From: Nitrospirota bacterium | Lineage (GTDB): Bacteria > Nitrospirota > Nitrospiria > SBBL01 > JAADHI01 | Assembly: GCA_029261215.1 (NCBI GenBank) | Contig: JAJDBT010000102.1 | Location: forward strand, 1 to 47,146 | Direction: 5' to 3' | DNA: 47,146 nucleotides | Part shown: one piece after another, positions 16,596 through 25,427 of the stretch | Layout: each line of letters opens with the position of its first letter | Position numbering within the stretch: the first letter of the stretch is position 1 | Position numbers and translations under genes: made by a program | The notes under the pieces: generated by a model | What the model was told of the DNA's origin: nothing | The model's input: only the letters and a program-made list of their open reading frames with translations | Databases searched by the model: none

Positions 16596-17078
16596 GTACG
16601 ACCTCCCTGTTTTGCTGACGAAACCCTCAAGTACCGAAATATTGTTGATCCTCATTCGGCCCTCCGATTCATCGAAGGGGGCCACGCCTATGTTGAACTG
16701 ACTATGTCTTCTGTGAAATTTCACCGTGCTTTAAACAATATGACAGACTTTTTTTTGAACTTCGCGGTGTGAGTATAACACTTTTGGTATTTCCAGGGAA
16801 AATAAAAAAAAGAAGTGCTTTGGTGCGCCCAGAGGGATTCGAACTCCCGACCCCTTGGTTCGAAGGGAAGAGCTAGTATTTTTTGTAACTGGTTGATTTT
16901 AGGTTCACTTCGTTATTTAACTGGTGATGTGTTTTTTTATTGCTTCCCAAAAAATCCAGTGAAAACCCTTCATATTCTTGACAGGGGTTTTATTCAAGTT
17001 ATCATTTAAAAAATAGACTTTTCTGATCTGAATCGGATTTAAAATTTCACGCTTAAATCTGAAAACAGGAGATTCCCA
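16596..17078. other. Intergenic region containing a tRNA remnant
   Basis: 483 bases. Near 16672-16697 there is an imperfect GC-rich inverted repeat (GGCCCTCCGA against TCGAAGGGGGCC). At 16821-16866 lies the tRNA 3' half described separately. Otherwise AT-rich non-coding sequence up to AGGAG at 17067, the ribosome site of the GGDEF gene. Confidence 0.4.
16821..16866 (-). other. 3'-half tRNA remnant with CCA, probable old att site
   Basis: On the minus strand it reads from an anticodon-loop-like CTTCGAACC through AAGGGGTCGGGAGTTCGAATCC and CTCTGGGCGC to ACCA. It therefore has the T arm, acceptor 3' strand and CCA of a tRNA (tRNA-Arg-like), but the sequence 5' of the anticodon loop is unrelated. 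A tRNA 3' half is what integrases of genomic islands and phages leave at the far end of an insertion. No second copy or integrase is in the window. Confidence 0.65.
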
Positions 17079-18083
17079 TTGTTTGAAATTCCGCTTGAGA
17101 CACTCATGACCAAAAAAGTCCGGTGTGTGTCTCCCAAAACAAAGTTGAGAGACCTTGCGCGTCTGATGGCAGCAAATCGTTATTCCTGTTTGGTGGTCAC
17201 TGAAAAAAAGGTGCCGCTGGGCATTATTACCGAACGAGACCTCGTCAAGGTTCTGGCGGAGTACCCGAATGAGGGGCCGCTCCTTCTGAATGCGGCAGAG
17301 CTGATGACGTCGCCGGTCACGACGATGCATAAAAACAGCACCTTGCTGGATGCCATCGCCATCACACGGGTCAGAAAGATAAGGCATCTTCCCGTGGTCA
17401 ACATTACTGGAAGAATCGCCGGGCTCATCACGCAGTCCGATTTAATACAGGCCTATCTCCATATTCTGGAGGCGCAGCACGAGGTGATTCAGCGCTCTGT
17501 GGCCGAACGCACACGAGAATTAAATGATGCCAATGAACACCTTATGGCTTTGTCCCTTGAGGATCCACTATTGCTGATTGGAAACCGTCGGGCGATGGAG
17601 GTCGATTTAAAACATGTTCATTATGCCGCATTGAGGAACAAAACGCCCTATTCAGTGCTTTTAATCGATATTGATCATTTCAAGCAGTATAACGACCACT
17701 ACGGACATGCGAAGGGGGACGATATTCTGAAAAAAGTGATCAACCACATACAGCAATCTCTTCGAAAATCAGACCGGGTCTTTCGTTATGGGGGAGAGGA
17801 ATTTTTGCTGCTTTTTCCAGATACGATGCTGAAAGATGCACAACAGCTTTCCAATAAACTCATCAAAAACGTCCACGATTTAAAAATCCCGCATCTCAAA
17901 AGTCCTTTTAAACGACTCACGATCAGTGGCGGGGTGTGTTATTTTAATCCTGAAAATAACACAAATAAGCCCTGGCAAGAGGTCATCAAGTCTGCGGATC
18001 TCGGCCTCTACAAAGCAAAAAAAGGTGGACGTAACCGGGTCGCCATCTCAAAAAAACAGACCCCTCGAAAAAACGCCGCATAG
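17079..18083 (+). CDS. CBS-pair diguanylate cyclase
   Basis: 334 residues: two CBS domains (about 8-60 and 72-128), a short coiled-coil linker (about 130-158) and a GGDEF domain (about 160-330). The active loop is GGEEF (238-242), a catalytically competent form, and the inhibitory site RxxD (R229-D232) sits exactly five residues before it. It should make c-di-GMP, with the CBS pair sensing an adenine nucleotide or similar ligand. The usual DxLTxLxNRR entry is altered to DPLLLIGNRR. The start is TTG 17079 with AGGAG 8 bases upstream. No membrane segment. Confidence 0.9.
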   Translation: MFEIPLETLMTKKVRCVSPKTKLRDLARLMAANRYSCLVVTEKKVPLGIITERDLVKVLAEYPNEGPLLLNAAELMTSPVTTMHKNSTLLDAIAITRVRKIRHLPVVNITGRIAGLITQSDLIQAYLHILEAQHEVIQRSVAERTRELNDANEHLMALSLEDPLLLIGNRRAMEVDLKHVHYAALRNKTPYSVLLIDIDHFKQYNDHYGHAKGDDILKKVINHIQQSLRKSDRVFRYGGEEFLLLFPDTMLKDAQQLSNKLIKNVHDLKIPHLKSPFKRLTISGGVCYFNPENNTNKPWQEVIKSADLGLYKAKKGGRNRVAISKKQTPRKNAA

Positions 18084-18130
18084 TCGCCCGCCAAACCAAA
18101 GGCTTTCTCCTCAGGCCGCTCTTTCCACCC

Positions 18131-18173
18131 TAAAAACCAGCGAATGCGCAGTGTGTGCATTGACTGGTTTTTA
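18131..18173 (+). terminator. Probable intrinsic terminator after the GGDEF gene
   Basis: AAAAACCAG and CTGGTTTTT enclose an inner stem AATGC/GCATT. The U run is short, so strength is uncertain. Confidence 0.6.
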
Positions 18174-18278
18174 GAAAATCGCGCATGCCAACCTGATACT
18201 TTCGAAAAACGTTGAAAATAAAACGCCAAAAGTAGAAAATGGGCGTTCTGTCTGAAAGACGCAAAAGGGAGTCTGACC

Positions 18279-19457
18279 TTGATCTTTGGAACACCTTTTA
18301 AGAAAAATGCGATTCGGGTTTTGCTTTGCGGCGCGGGGGAACTGGGTAAAGAACTGGTGATTGAATTACAGCGCCTTGGCGTTGAGGTGATTGCCGTGGA
18401 TCGTTATGCCCATGCTCCGGCCATGCAGGTGTCGCATCGCAGCCATGTCATTGATATGCTGGATGGAAAAGCCCTGCGCGAAGTGGTTTTAAAAGAGCAG
18501 CCTCACTACATTGTGCCGGAAATCGAGGCCATTGCAACCGCCGAACTTCTTGCGCTGGAGCAGGAAGGGTTTCATGTGGTGCCGACCGCGAGGGCCACGC
18601 GTTTGACGATGGATCGTGAAGGTATCCGCCGTTTGGCCGCCGAAACCTTAAACCTGCCCACTTCCGAATATCGTTTTTCAGAAAATGAAACATCCTATCG
18701 GCGCGCCGTTTCTGAAATTGGTATGCCCTGTGTGGTAAAGCCCGTCATGAGTTCTTCCGGTAAAGGACAAAGCGTCGTAAAACAAGAGGGTGATATCGAC
18801 AAAGCCTGGGCCTACGCGCAGCAGGGCGGACGGGCAGGGGCGGGACGTGTGATTGTCGAGGGCTTTATTCCCTTTGATTACGAAATCACCTTGCTCACCG
18901 TGAAGGCCGTGGATGGGATTCATTTTTGTGCCCCCATTGGGCATCGGCAGGAAGAGGGCGATTATCGCGAGTCGTGGCAGCCACACGCGATGACACCGAA
19001 AGCGCTTGAAAAGGCGCAGGCCATTGCGAAAACCGTGGTCGAAAATCTGGCCGGATTTGGCATTTACGGGGTCGAGCTTTTTATCAAAGAGGAGCAGGTC
19101 TATTTTAGCGAAGTGTCGCCCCGGCCGCACGATACGGGCATGGTGACACTCATTTCACAGGATTTGTCCGAATTTGCATTGCATGCGCGTGCGATATTGG
19201 GTTTGCCGATTGGCAAGATTCGACAGCTGGGACCCAGCGCCTCAGCCGTCATTCTAGGCGAAGGGAAGGCCACAGAAATCGCATTTGAGGGTCTTTCTGC
19301 CGCACTGGCCATCGCCAGCACGCAGATCCGGCTTTTTGGCAAACCTGAAATACAGGGCAGACGGCGATTGGGGGTAGCGCTTGCGGCCTCAACAAGCATC
19401 GAAACAGCGGTCAATCAGGCAAAAGCGGCTGCATCAAAAATAAAGATATTACTTTAA
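18279..19457 (+). CDS. purT: Formate-dependent phosphoribosylglycinamide formyltransferase
   Basis: 392 residues, full length for PurT, an ATP-grasp enzyme of purine synthesis that joins formate to GAR using ATP. Seen: the N-terminal [45 protein letters not shown], the grasp loop [28 protein letters not shown], and [17 protein letters not shown]. The start is TTG 18279. It is followed 27 bases later by a HEPN-like gene on the same strand. Confidence 0.95.
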   Translation: MIFGTPFKKNAIRVLLCGAGELGKELVIELQRLGVEVIAVDRYAHAPAMQVSHRSHVIDMLDGKALREVVLKEQPHYIVPEIEAIATAELLALEQEGFHVVPTARATRLTMDREGIRRLAAETLNLPTSEYRFSENETSYRRAVSEIGMPCVVKPVMSSSGKGQSVVKQEGDIDKAWAYAQQGGRAGAGRVIVEGFIPFDYEITLLTVKAVDGIHFCAPIGHRQEEGDYRESWQPHAMTPKALEKAQAIAKTVVENLAGFGIYGVELFIKEEQVYFSEVSPRPHDTGMVTLISQDLSEFALHARAILGLPIGKIRQLGPSASAVILGEGKATEIAFEGLSAALAIASTQIRLFGKPEIQGRRRLGVALAASTSIETAVNQAKAAASKIKILL

Positions 19458-19484
19458 GTTTTATTCTGAAAATGAGGTGCATTG

Positions 19485-20255
19485 ATGCAAGCGAAAAATG
19501 TCTGGTCTTATATTAAAGTCGGGACGGGCTTCCGTTATTTACAGGAGGCCACACGCGGTCGGCCCCTTCACGGCACCAGCTTTGTCCTGGAAAATATCGA
19601 GCGCTTTCTGAGCACGCTGGATGAACTGGAATTTCATGTCACCAGTCGGGCCGCCGACAAACTAAAAAGATTGTATGAGCAGCTTTCTAAAAAAGGGGAA
19701 CTTGCAGAGCTGACGCAAAATGAAGCGGAAGAGCTTAAGGCGATTGTCAAAGACATTCGAGGCACCTTTGCGGCCGAGGCAAAAGGCATCTATACCTACA
19801 TCGTCACAGAAAAACGGCTTGGTACAGAAAAACTGCTGAACCATATGGAAGATCTTTTTGCGCCTCAAGTCTTTGCTCAGCTCACGGACGTTGCGCAATA
19901 TGATTTCAGGGAAGCCGGGCGGTGTATCGCCTTCGAACGCGCAACAGCCGCCGCTTTTCATCTGATGCGCGGTATTGAGTCTATTTTACGGCAATACTAC
20001 AAAACCATTGTGCAGCCCGAGAAAAAAGACCTTTCCTGGGGAGAGATGGTCTATGAAGTCAAAAAAACAAGAGATCCGAGAACAGACCGAAACACCTTAA
20101 AACACCTTGACCACATCCGCTCAGCTTTTCGCAACCCGACATTGCACCCGGAGAAGATTTACGATGTGCAGGAAGCCCAGGATCTCTTTTTTATCGCAAT
20201 CGACGTCACCAACCGCATGGTCTCAGAAATGAACAGCGAAATCTTACCCACCTGA
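19485..20255 (+). CDS. Uncharacterised HEPN-like protein
   Basis: 256 residues, mainly helical. The last third has FRNPTLHPE, an R-N-x3-H form of the Rx4-6H motif of HEPN domains, preceded by a helix AAFHLMRGIESILRQYYK and followed by a helix IAIDVTNRM. HEPN proteins are often RNases or partners in toxin and defence systems, but many are housekeeping. The N-terminal half has charged helices. ATG 19485 has GAGGTG upstream. It follows purT closely, so co-transcription is likely; the functional link is unknown. Confidence 0.6.
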   Translation: MQAKNVWSYIKVGTGFRYLQEATRGRPLHGTSFVLENIERFLSTLDELEFHVTSRAADKLKRLYEQLSKKGELAELTQNEAEELKAIVKDIRGTFAAEAKGIYTYIVTEKRLGTEKLLNHMEDLFAPQVFAQLTDVAQYDFREAGRCIAFERATAAAFHLMRGIESILRQYYKTIVQPEKKDLSWGEMVYEVKKTRDPRTDRNTLKHLDHIRSAFRNPTLHPEKIYDVQEAQDLFFIAIDVTNRMVSEMNSEILPT

Positions 20256-20315
20256 TTTTTCAGTAATTGATCAAATTGGGGATTATGTCATGCGGCGCTT
20301 TGAATTAAATACTCC

Positions 20316-20345
20316 TTGACATCATTCTGACATTCTGAATAGTAT
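20316..20345 (+). promoter_or_regulatory. Promoter of the pyr operon
   Basis: TTGACA at 20316-20321 (consensus -35) and TAGTAT at 20340-20345 (4 of 6) with 18 bases between. It lies just upstream of the PyrR-type leader. Confidence 0.65.
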
Positions 20346-20360
20346 GTGCTCGTTATTGTT

Positions 20361-20393
20361 CCTTTAAACTGGTTCCGAGAAGCCGGAAAGGAT
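20361..20393 (+). promoter_or_regulatory. PyrR-binding RNA element in the pyr leader
   Basis: CCTTTAAACTGGTTCCGAGAAGCCGG followed by AAAGG agrees with the PyrR binding-loop pattern (a CCnGnGAgG-type loop within a stem, with CCTTT pairing to AAAGG). It lies 27 bases before an intrinsic terminator and upstream of pyrR itself. In known systems UMP-bound PyrR stabilises this loop and favours termination. Confidence 0.7.
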
Positions 20394-20419
20394 GGAAAGC
20401 ATGGATTGGATGATATGGG

Positions 20420-20460
20420 AACCTTCTTCGGATATTAAACCGGAAGAAGGTTTTTTTTTT
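20420..20460 (+). terminator. Attenuator terminator of the pyr operon
   Basis: 10-bp stem AACCTTCTTC / GAAGAAGGTT followed directly by ten T. It stands 43 bases before pyrR, so it must be read through for operon expression. Confidence 0.9.
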
Positions 20461-20503
20461 GAGAAGATCAGGTCCATTATCCTAAAAAAACAGTGATCCC
20501 TTT

Positions 20504-21049
20504 ATGAAAATTACAATATTAAGTTCAGATGAAATGACAAGGGTCTTGACTCGGATTTCTCATGAAATTCTGGAAAGAAACCGGGGCGCGAAAGGCATTG
20601 TCATCGTCGGAATTCAGACCGGAGGCGTTTATTTGGCGCAACGCCTGGCCCGAAGAATTGAAAAAATTGAAGGAACCCTGCCGCCAACGGGCACACTGGA
20701 TATTACGTTATATCGTGATGATCTCGCAGGGCGACACGCATATCCCGAATTAAAAAAAACGGATCTGCCTTTTGATATGAACGGGAAAAAGGTCGTGCTT
20801 GTGGATGATGTGCTTTTTACCGGAAGAACAATACGGGCCGCAATGGATTCATTAATCGATCTGGGCCGCCCCAAGGAAATCCAGCTGGCCGTACTGGTGG
20901 ATCGTGGTCATCGAGAACTTCCCATCCGGGCCGATTATGTTGGGAAAAATCTGCCAACCGCTTTTCATGAAAAGGTGGATGTTCTGCTTGAAGAAGCGGG
21001 GGCGGAGGATCTTGTGATTCTAAACCGCATTCAAAATCCGGACAAATAG
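20504..21049 (+). CDS. pyrR: PyrR bifunctional regulator / uracil phosphoribosyltransferase
   Basis: 181 residues. The PRPP-binding motif [17 protein letters not shown] (about 92-108) is typical, with [15 protein letters not shown] and [22 protein letters not shown] as further PyrR signatures. PyrR senses UMP and PRPP and binds a leader RNA to control pyrimidine gene transcription; it can also make UMP from uracil. The leader with the matching element and terminator lies just upstream, so autoregulation is the likely mode. It is first of the operon, 18 bases before pyrB. Confidence 0.95.
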   Translation: MKITILSSDEMTRVLTRISHEILERNRGAKGIVIVGIQTGGVYLAQRLARRIEKIEGTLPPTGTLDITLYRDDLAGRHAYPELKKTDLPFDMNGKKVVLVDDVLFTGRTIRAAMDSLIDLGRPKEIQLAVLVDRGHRELPIRADYVGKNLPTAFHEKVDVLLEEAGAEDLVILNRIQNPDK

Positions 21050-21067
21050 ACACAGAACAGGATTTCA

Positions 21068-21997
21068 GTGAGCTCACTAAAAAGAAACGATATTCTTGCG
21101 CTCTCCGAGATGGATCGAGAAGAGATTGATCTGATTCTGCAAACGGCAGAATCCTTCAGAGAAGTGTCCACACGGGAAATCAAAAAAGTGCCCGCCCTGC
21201 GTGGAAAAACAGTGGTCAATCTTTTTTTTGAACCGAGCACACGCACGCGCACTTCCTTTGAACTGGCGGGAAAACGACTTTCTGCAGATGTGATTAATAT
21301 TTCCTCCAGCGGGAGCAGTACGGCCAAAGGGGAAACGCTGCTCGATACGGCACGCAATATTGAGGCGATGTCTGCGGATTTTATTATTGTCCGTCATGCT
21401 TCTTCCGGCGTACCACATTTTTTGGCACGATCACTTCAAAGCGCAGTCATTAATGCCGGAGACGGGGCGAACGAACACCCGAGTCAGGGATTACTCGACT
21501 TATTCACGATTAAAGAAAATAAAGGCACACTTGAAGGATTAAAAGTGGTGATTGTGGGCGATATTCTACACGGGCGTGTCGCGCATTCTGATATTCACGG
21601 CCTGAAAAAATACGGGGCAGACATTCATCTTGTCGGGCCGCCGACACTCATACCCAGCGGTATTGAACAATGGGGTGTCAAAGTGCACTACCACCTGGAT
21701 CAGGCTCTCTCGGGTGCGGATGTCATTATCTTGCTTCGGCTTCAATTAGAACGACAGGGAGGCGGTTATTTCCCGACCCTGCGGGAATATTCACAGCTTT
21801 ATGGGCTGAACCGCCGCCGACTGGCGCTTGCGAGTTCCGATGTGCTGGTGATGCATCCAGGACCCATCAATCGGGGCGTTGAAGTCACCTCTGAAGTTGC
21901 GGACGGGCTTTCTTCTGTTATATTACAGCAAGTTTCCAATGGCGTGGCGGTTCGAATGGCCCTTCTTTTTTTACTCTCTGGAGGAAAGCATGTCTGA
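21068..21997 (+). CDS. pyrB: Aspartate carbamoyltransferase catalytic subunit
   Basis: 309 residues, full length. It has the carbamoyl phosphate motif [10 protein letters not shown] (residues about 55-64), [40 protein letters not shown] and [11 protein letters not shown]. It makes carbamoyl aspartate, the first committed pyrimidine step. The start is GTG 21068. The last 8 bases overlap pyrC. No pyrI regulatory subunit is nearby, consistent with control by PyrR. Confidence 0.97.
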   Translation: MSSLKRNDILALSEMDREEIDLILQTAESFREVSTREIKKVPALRGKTVVNLFFEPSTRTRTSFELAGKRLSADVINISSSGSSTAKGETLLDTARNIEAMSADFIIVRHASSGVPHFLARSLQSAVINAGDGANEHPSQGLLDLFTIKENKGTLEGLKVVIVGDILHGRVAHSDIHGLKKYGADIHLVGPPTLIPSGIEQWGVKVHYHLDQALSGADVIILLRLQLERQGGGYFPTLREYSQLYGLNRRRLALASSDVLVMHPGPINRGVEVTSEVADGLSSVILQQVSNGVAVRMALLFLLSGGKHV

Positions 21998-23297
21998 GCA
22001 GCACAAGGCGATTTTAATACAGGGTGCGCGCATTATCGATCCGGCACACAAGCGGGATGAAGTGGGGGATGTACTCGTCGAAAACGGGGTGATTCGGGAG
22101 ATTGCCACATCGATTTCCCGGCCTGAAGGATCTTGCCGGATCATCGATGCAAAAGGAAAAGTGCTTACACCGGGACTCATTGACTTGCATTGCCATGTCC
22201 GCGAACCGGGCTTTGAGTATAAAGAAACGGTGGCCACCGCGACGGCATCGGCGGCGGCGGGTGGATTTACAAGCATTTGCTGTATGCCGAATACGAATCC
22301 GGTGAACGACAACCAATCGGTAACCGAGTTTATTCTCGAAAAGGCAAAAACAGAGGGTGTTGTCCGTGTGCTGCCCATTGGGGCCATTACAAAAGGACAA
22401 AAAGGGCAGGAGCTGGCTGAAATAGGGGAGTTGGTGAAAGCGGGCTGTGTCGCGATCTCCGATGATGGTTTACCCGTCATGAACAGCCAAATCATGCGAC
22501 AGGCCATGTCTTACGCCAAAATTTTTGATGTGCCGGTGATTGATCATTGTGAAGATTTAAATCTGACCAATAACGGAGTGATCTTTGAAGGCAATGTTTC
22601 AACCCGCCTGGGACTTCGCGGTATCCCCGCATCCTCCGAAACGGTCATGGTCGCCCGTGATCTCTCCCTGGCCGAATTAACCGGCGCGCGTGTTCATCTG
22701 GCCCATATCAGTACGGCAGGCTCGGTGCACCTCATTCGAGAAGCCAAACGGCGCGGGATTGTTGTGACAGCGGAAACCTGCCCACATTATTTTTCGCTTA
22801 CGGATGAAGCGGTTGGCTGTTTCAACGTTAACGCCAAAATAAAACCACCGCTCGCAGCGGAGCGGGACAGAGTGGAGGTCCTCGCGGGTTTGGCGGATGG
22901 CACGATCGACCTGATTGCAACGGATCACGCACCCCATGCCTCGGATGAAAAAGAACAGGCGATGGACTGCGCCCCTTTTGGCATCATCGGTCTTGAAACG
23001 GCATTGCCTTTATCCCTTGAACTGGTTGAAAAAGGCGTTCTGACTTTGCCCGAAGTAATTCAAAAACTCACGTCTGAGCCAGCACGTGTGCTGGGGAAAG
23101 ATATCGGGCACCTGGGCATCGGCGGAATCGCAGATCTGACCCTGATCGACCTGGATGTCGAATGGACAGTTGAAGCGCAGGAGATTATATCCATGAGCAA
23201 AAATTCTCCTTTTATCGGTCGCAGCATGAAAGGCCGCGTTCTGTCTGTGATTGTTGGTGGAAAACTCATCGAAAACCCGAGTCTCCAGAAAGCATAA
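21990..23297 (+). CDS. pyrC: Dihydroorotase
   Basis: 435 residues from ATG 21990, which sits behind GGAGGAAAGC inside the end of pyrB. Zinc ligands are visible in [15 protein letters not shown], with LAHIST and ATDHAPH further on. It is the class I (CAD-like, multifunctional type) dihydroorotase and has the catalytic aspartate of DHAPH, so it looks active and not a PyrC-prime pseudo-enzyme. It cyclises carbamoyl aspartate. One base separates it from carA. Confidence 0.96.
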   Translation: MSEQHKAILIQGARIIDPAHKRDEVGDVLVENGVIREIATSISRPEGSCRIIDAKGKVLTPGLIDLHCHVREPGFEYKETVATATASAAAGGFTSICCMPNTNPVNDNQSVTEFILEKAKTEGVVRVLPIGAITKGQKGQELAEIGELVKAGCVAISDDGLPVMNSQIMRQAMSYAKIFDVPVIDHCEDLNLTNNGVIFEGNVSTRLGLRGIPASSETVMVARDLSLAELTGARVHLAHISTAGSVHLIREAKRRGIVVTAETCPHYFSLTDEAVGCFNVNAKIKPPLAAERDRVEVLAGLADGTIDLIATDHAPHASDEKEQAMDCAPFGIIGLETALPLSLELVEKGVLTLPEVIQKLTSEPARVLGKDIGHLGIGGIADLTLIDLDVEWTVEAQEIISMSKNSPFIGRSMKGRVLSVIVGGKLIENPSLQKA

Positions 23298-23298
23298 C

Positions 23299-24405
23299 AT
23301 GAAAAACCAGGCCATTTTATTATTAGAAGACGGCACGCTTTTTAAAGGCAGATCCTTTGGCGCGGAAGGGGAGTCGATTGGGGAGATTGTCTTTAATACC
23401 AGCATGACCGGATACCAGGAGGTCCTCTCAGATCCCTCCTACAAAGGCCAGTTGGTTATGATGACCTATCCACTCATTGGCAACACTGGCATCAATTCGG
23501 AAGATTTTGAATCAGAAAAACTTTGGCTCGAAGGTTTTATCGTCAAGGAATACACGGGTTTTCCCAGTAACTGGCGTTCTGAAGAAGCACTGGATGTTTT
23601 ATTGAAACGGCGAGGCATTGTCGCGATGGACCAGATCGATACCCGCGCCCTGACCCGAAAGATTCGGGAGGGGGGCGCAATGCAGGCCATTATTTCGACA
23701 CAAACAGACGATGTCGAAATAATGCTCAAAAAATTACGCGCTGCACCCTCGCTGATCGGGCAGGACCTTGTTTCCCAAGTGACTTGCTTTGAACCCTATG
23801 TCTGGGAAAACGGGAAGAAAGCGGCGCTTTCTTCAGAGATATCATCCCAACACCATGTTGTGGTTTATGATTTTGGCGTAAAACGAAATATTTTAAACAT
23901 GCTCTGTGCCTTAAAGTGCCGCGTGACCGTCGTTCCGGCCAATACGTCTGCAGAAAAAGTACTCTCGATGAATCCCGATGGCATTCTCTTGTCCAACGGC
24001 CCGGGAGACCCCGAAGCAGTGCCCTATGCCATTCACAATACCAAAACCCTGCTGGGGAAAAAACCGATCTTTGGTATTTGCCTCGGTCATCAGATTTTGG
24101 GGCTCGCCCTGGGGGCAAAATGCCTTAAAATGAAGTTTGGACATCATGGCGGCAATCAGCCGGTAATGGCAAAGAATACGGGCCGCGTACAGATTACCGC
24201 CCAGAATCATGGTTTCGCGATTGACTTGACCGCCATTGAAAAGGATGTTGAGATTACCCACTACAATTTAAATGATCAAAGTGTCGAGGGCTTGCGGCAT
24301 CGCCATTTACCGGCCTCTTCGGTTCAATATCATCCAGAAGCGGCTCCAGGGCCTCACGATGCGGCCTTCTTTTTTAAAGATTTTGTCGATTCTTTCTCTC
24401 GTTAA
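23299..24405 (+). CDS. carA: Carbamoyl phosphate synthase small subunit
   Basis: 368 residues from ATG 23299. The N-terminal CPSase domain includes [14 protein letters not shown]. The glutaminase domain has the nucleophile cysteine in FGICLGHQ, with the histidine and glutamate of [10 protein letters not shown]. It supplies ammonia to CarB. The start is 1 base after the pyrC stop, so translation is coupled. Confidence 0.97.
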   Translation: MKNQAILLLEDGTLFKGRSFGAEGESIGEIVFNTSMTGYQEVLSDPSYKGQLVMMTYPLIGNTGINSEDFESEKLWLEGFIVKEYTGFPSNWRSEEALDVLLKRRGIVAMDQIDTRALTRKIREGGAMQAIISTQTDDVEIMLKKLRAAPSLIGQDLVSQVTCFEPYVWENGKKAALSSEISSQHHVVVYDFGVKRNILNMLCALKCRVTVVPANTSAEKVLSMNPDGILLSNGPGDPEAVPYAIHNTKTLLGKKPIFGICLGHQILGLALGAKCLKMKFGHHGGNQPVMAKNTGRVQITAQNHGFAIDLTAIEKDVEITHYNLNDQSVEGLRHRHLPASSVQYHPEAAPGPHDAAFFFKDFVDSFSR

Positions 24406-24420
24406 AGGGGATTTTAAACT

Positions 24421-25395
24421 ATGAAAAAAAAGATGCGGTTTTATCTTTTTATGGGTTTGATTTTTTTTGTTTCGAGCCAAATGTTCGGGTGTTTCTATAA
24501 TATCTCTCTTCTACCAAAATCCGGTCCCCTTCAGGAAAAGGTGGTGAGCGGCTCAGGTGTGGATAAAATCGCGCTCATTGAAGTCACCGGCTTTATCTCT
24601 GAAGAAAAACAGACAGGTTTGATTGAAAAACCGGACATGGTTTCTCGCATAAAGGAGGAACTGGATCTTGCGGCAAAAGATGACACGGTAAAGGCGATCC
24701 TTCTGCGTGTGAACAGCCCTGGCGGAACCATTACCGCATCCGACCTGATTTATCATGAGATTCTTCAGTTTAAGAAAAAAACCGGAAAGAAAGTCATTGT
24801 GTCTATTTTGGATGTGGGTGCATCGGGCGCGTATTATATTGCAATGGCAGCGGATCAGATAATGGCCCATCCGACAACGGTAACAGGCAGTATCGGCGTA
24901 ATCATGATGCATGTGAATCTCGAAGGCTTGATGGAAAAAGTCGGCGTTTCTGCGGAGGCGATTAAATCGGGTTCCTTGAAAGATCTCGGCTCGCCCGTCA
25001 AGCCGCTTTCTTCCGAAGCGCGCGGCGTGCTTCAAGGTGTGATTGACAACATGTACGATCGTTTTTTAAGCGTGATTGCCACTGGCAGAAAAAATTTAAC
25101 GCCTGATCAAATCAAAATACTGGCGGACGGACGGATTTATACCGCCTCTGAGGCCCAAGAGTCTGGATTGATCGATTCTATCGGATATCTTGATGATGCG
25201 ATTGAACTGACAAAGACTGAGGCCGGAATAGGGGAGGCAAAGGTCATTTTCTATACGCGTCAGGAAGGCACAAAAAACAATATTTATTCCCAGGCCTTCC
25301 AACAGCCGGAGAAACCCTTTTCGGTGTGGGGCATTAATCCGAAACAATTGCTTCAGGGCGGCTCGGCGCAGTTTTTGTATCTTTGGATGCCATAG
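24421..25395 (+). CDS. sppA: Signal peptide peptidase SppA, S49 family
   Basis: 324 residues with one N-terminal membrane segment (about 6-24). Catalytic Ser135 lies in VGASGAYYIA and Lys187 in IKSGSLKDLGSP, as in the short Bacillus-type SppA (Ser-Lys dyad). It degrades cleaved signal peptides in the membrane. A cysteine at 24 follows MFG, a poor lipobox. The gene sits between carA and carB with gaps of 15 and 32 bases, so it is transcribed with pyrimidine genes although no metabolic link is known. Confidence 0.93.
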   Translation: MKKKMRFYLFMGLIFFVSSQMFGCFYNISLLPKSGPLQEKVVSGSGVDKIALIEVTGFISEEKQTGLIEKPDMVSRIKEELDLAAKDDTVKAILLRVNSPGGTITASDLIYHEILQFKKKTGKKVIVSILDVGASGAYYIAMAADQIMAHPTTVTGSIGVIMMHVNLEGLMEKVGVSAEAIKSGSLKDLGSPVKPLSSEARGVLQGVIDNMYDRFLSVIATGRKNLTPDQIKILADGRIYTASEAQESGLIDSIGYLDDAIELTKTEAGIGEAKVIFYTRQEGTKNNIYSQAFQQPEKPFSVWGINPKQLLQGGSAQFLYLWMP

Positions 25396-25427
25396 AAACC
25401 TGAGAATTGGAGCGATAAGGACAGAAA

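Noticed and set aside
16815-17009. Plus-strand open frame reading MLWCAQRDSNSRPLGSKG
   Set aside because: It is the translation of the complement of a tRNA 3' half and is a well-known false ORF; no coding evidence beyond it.
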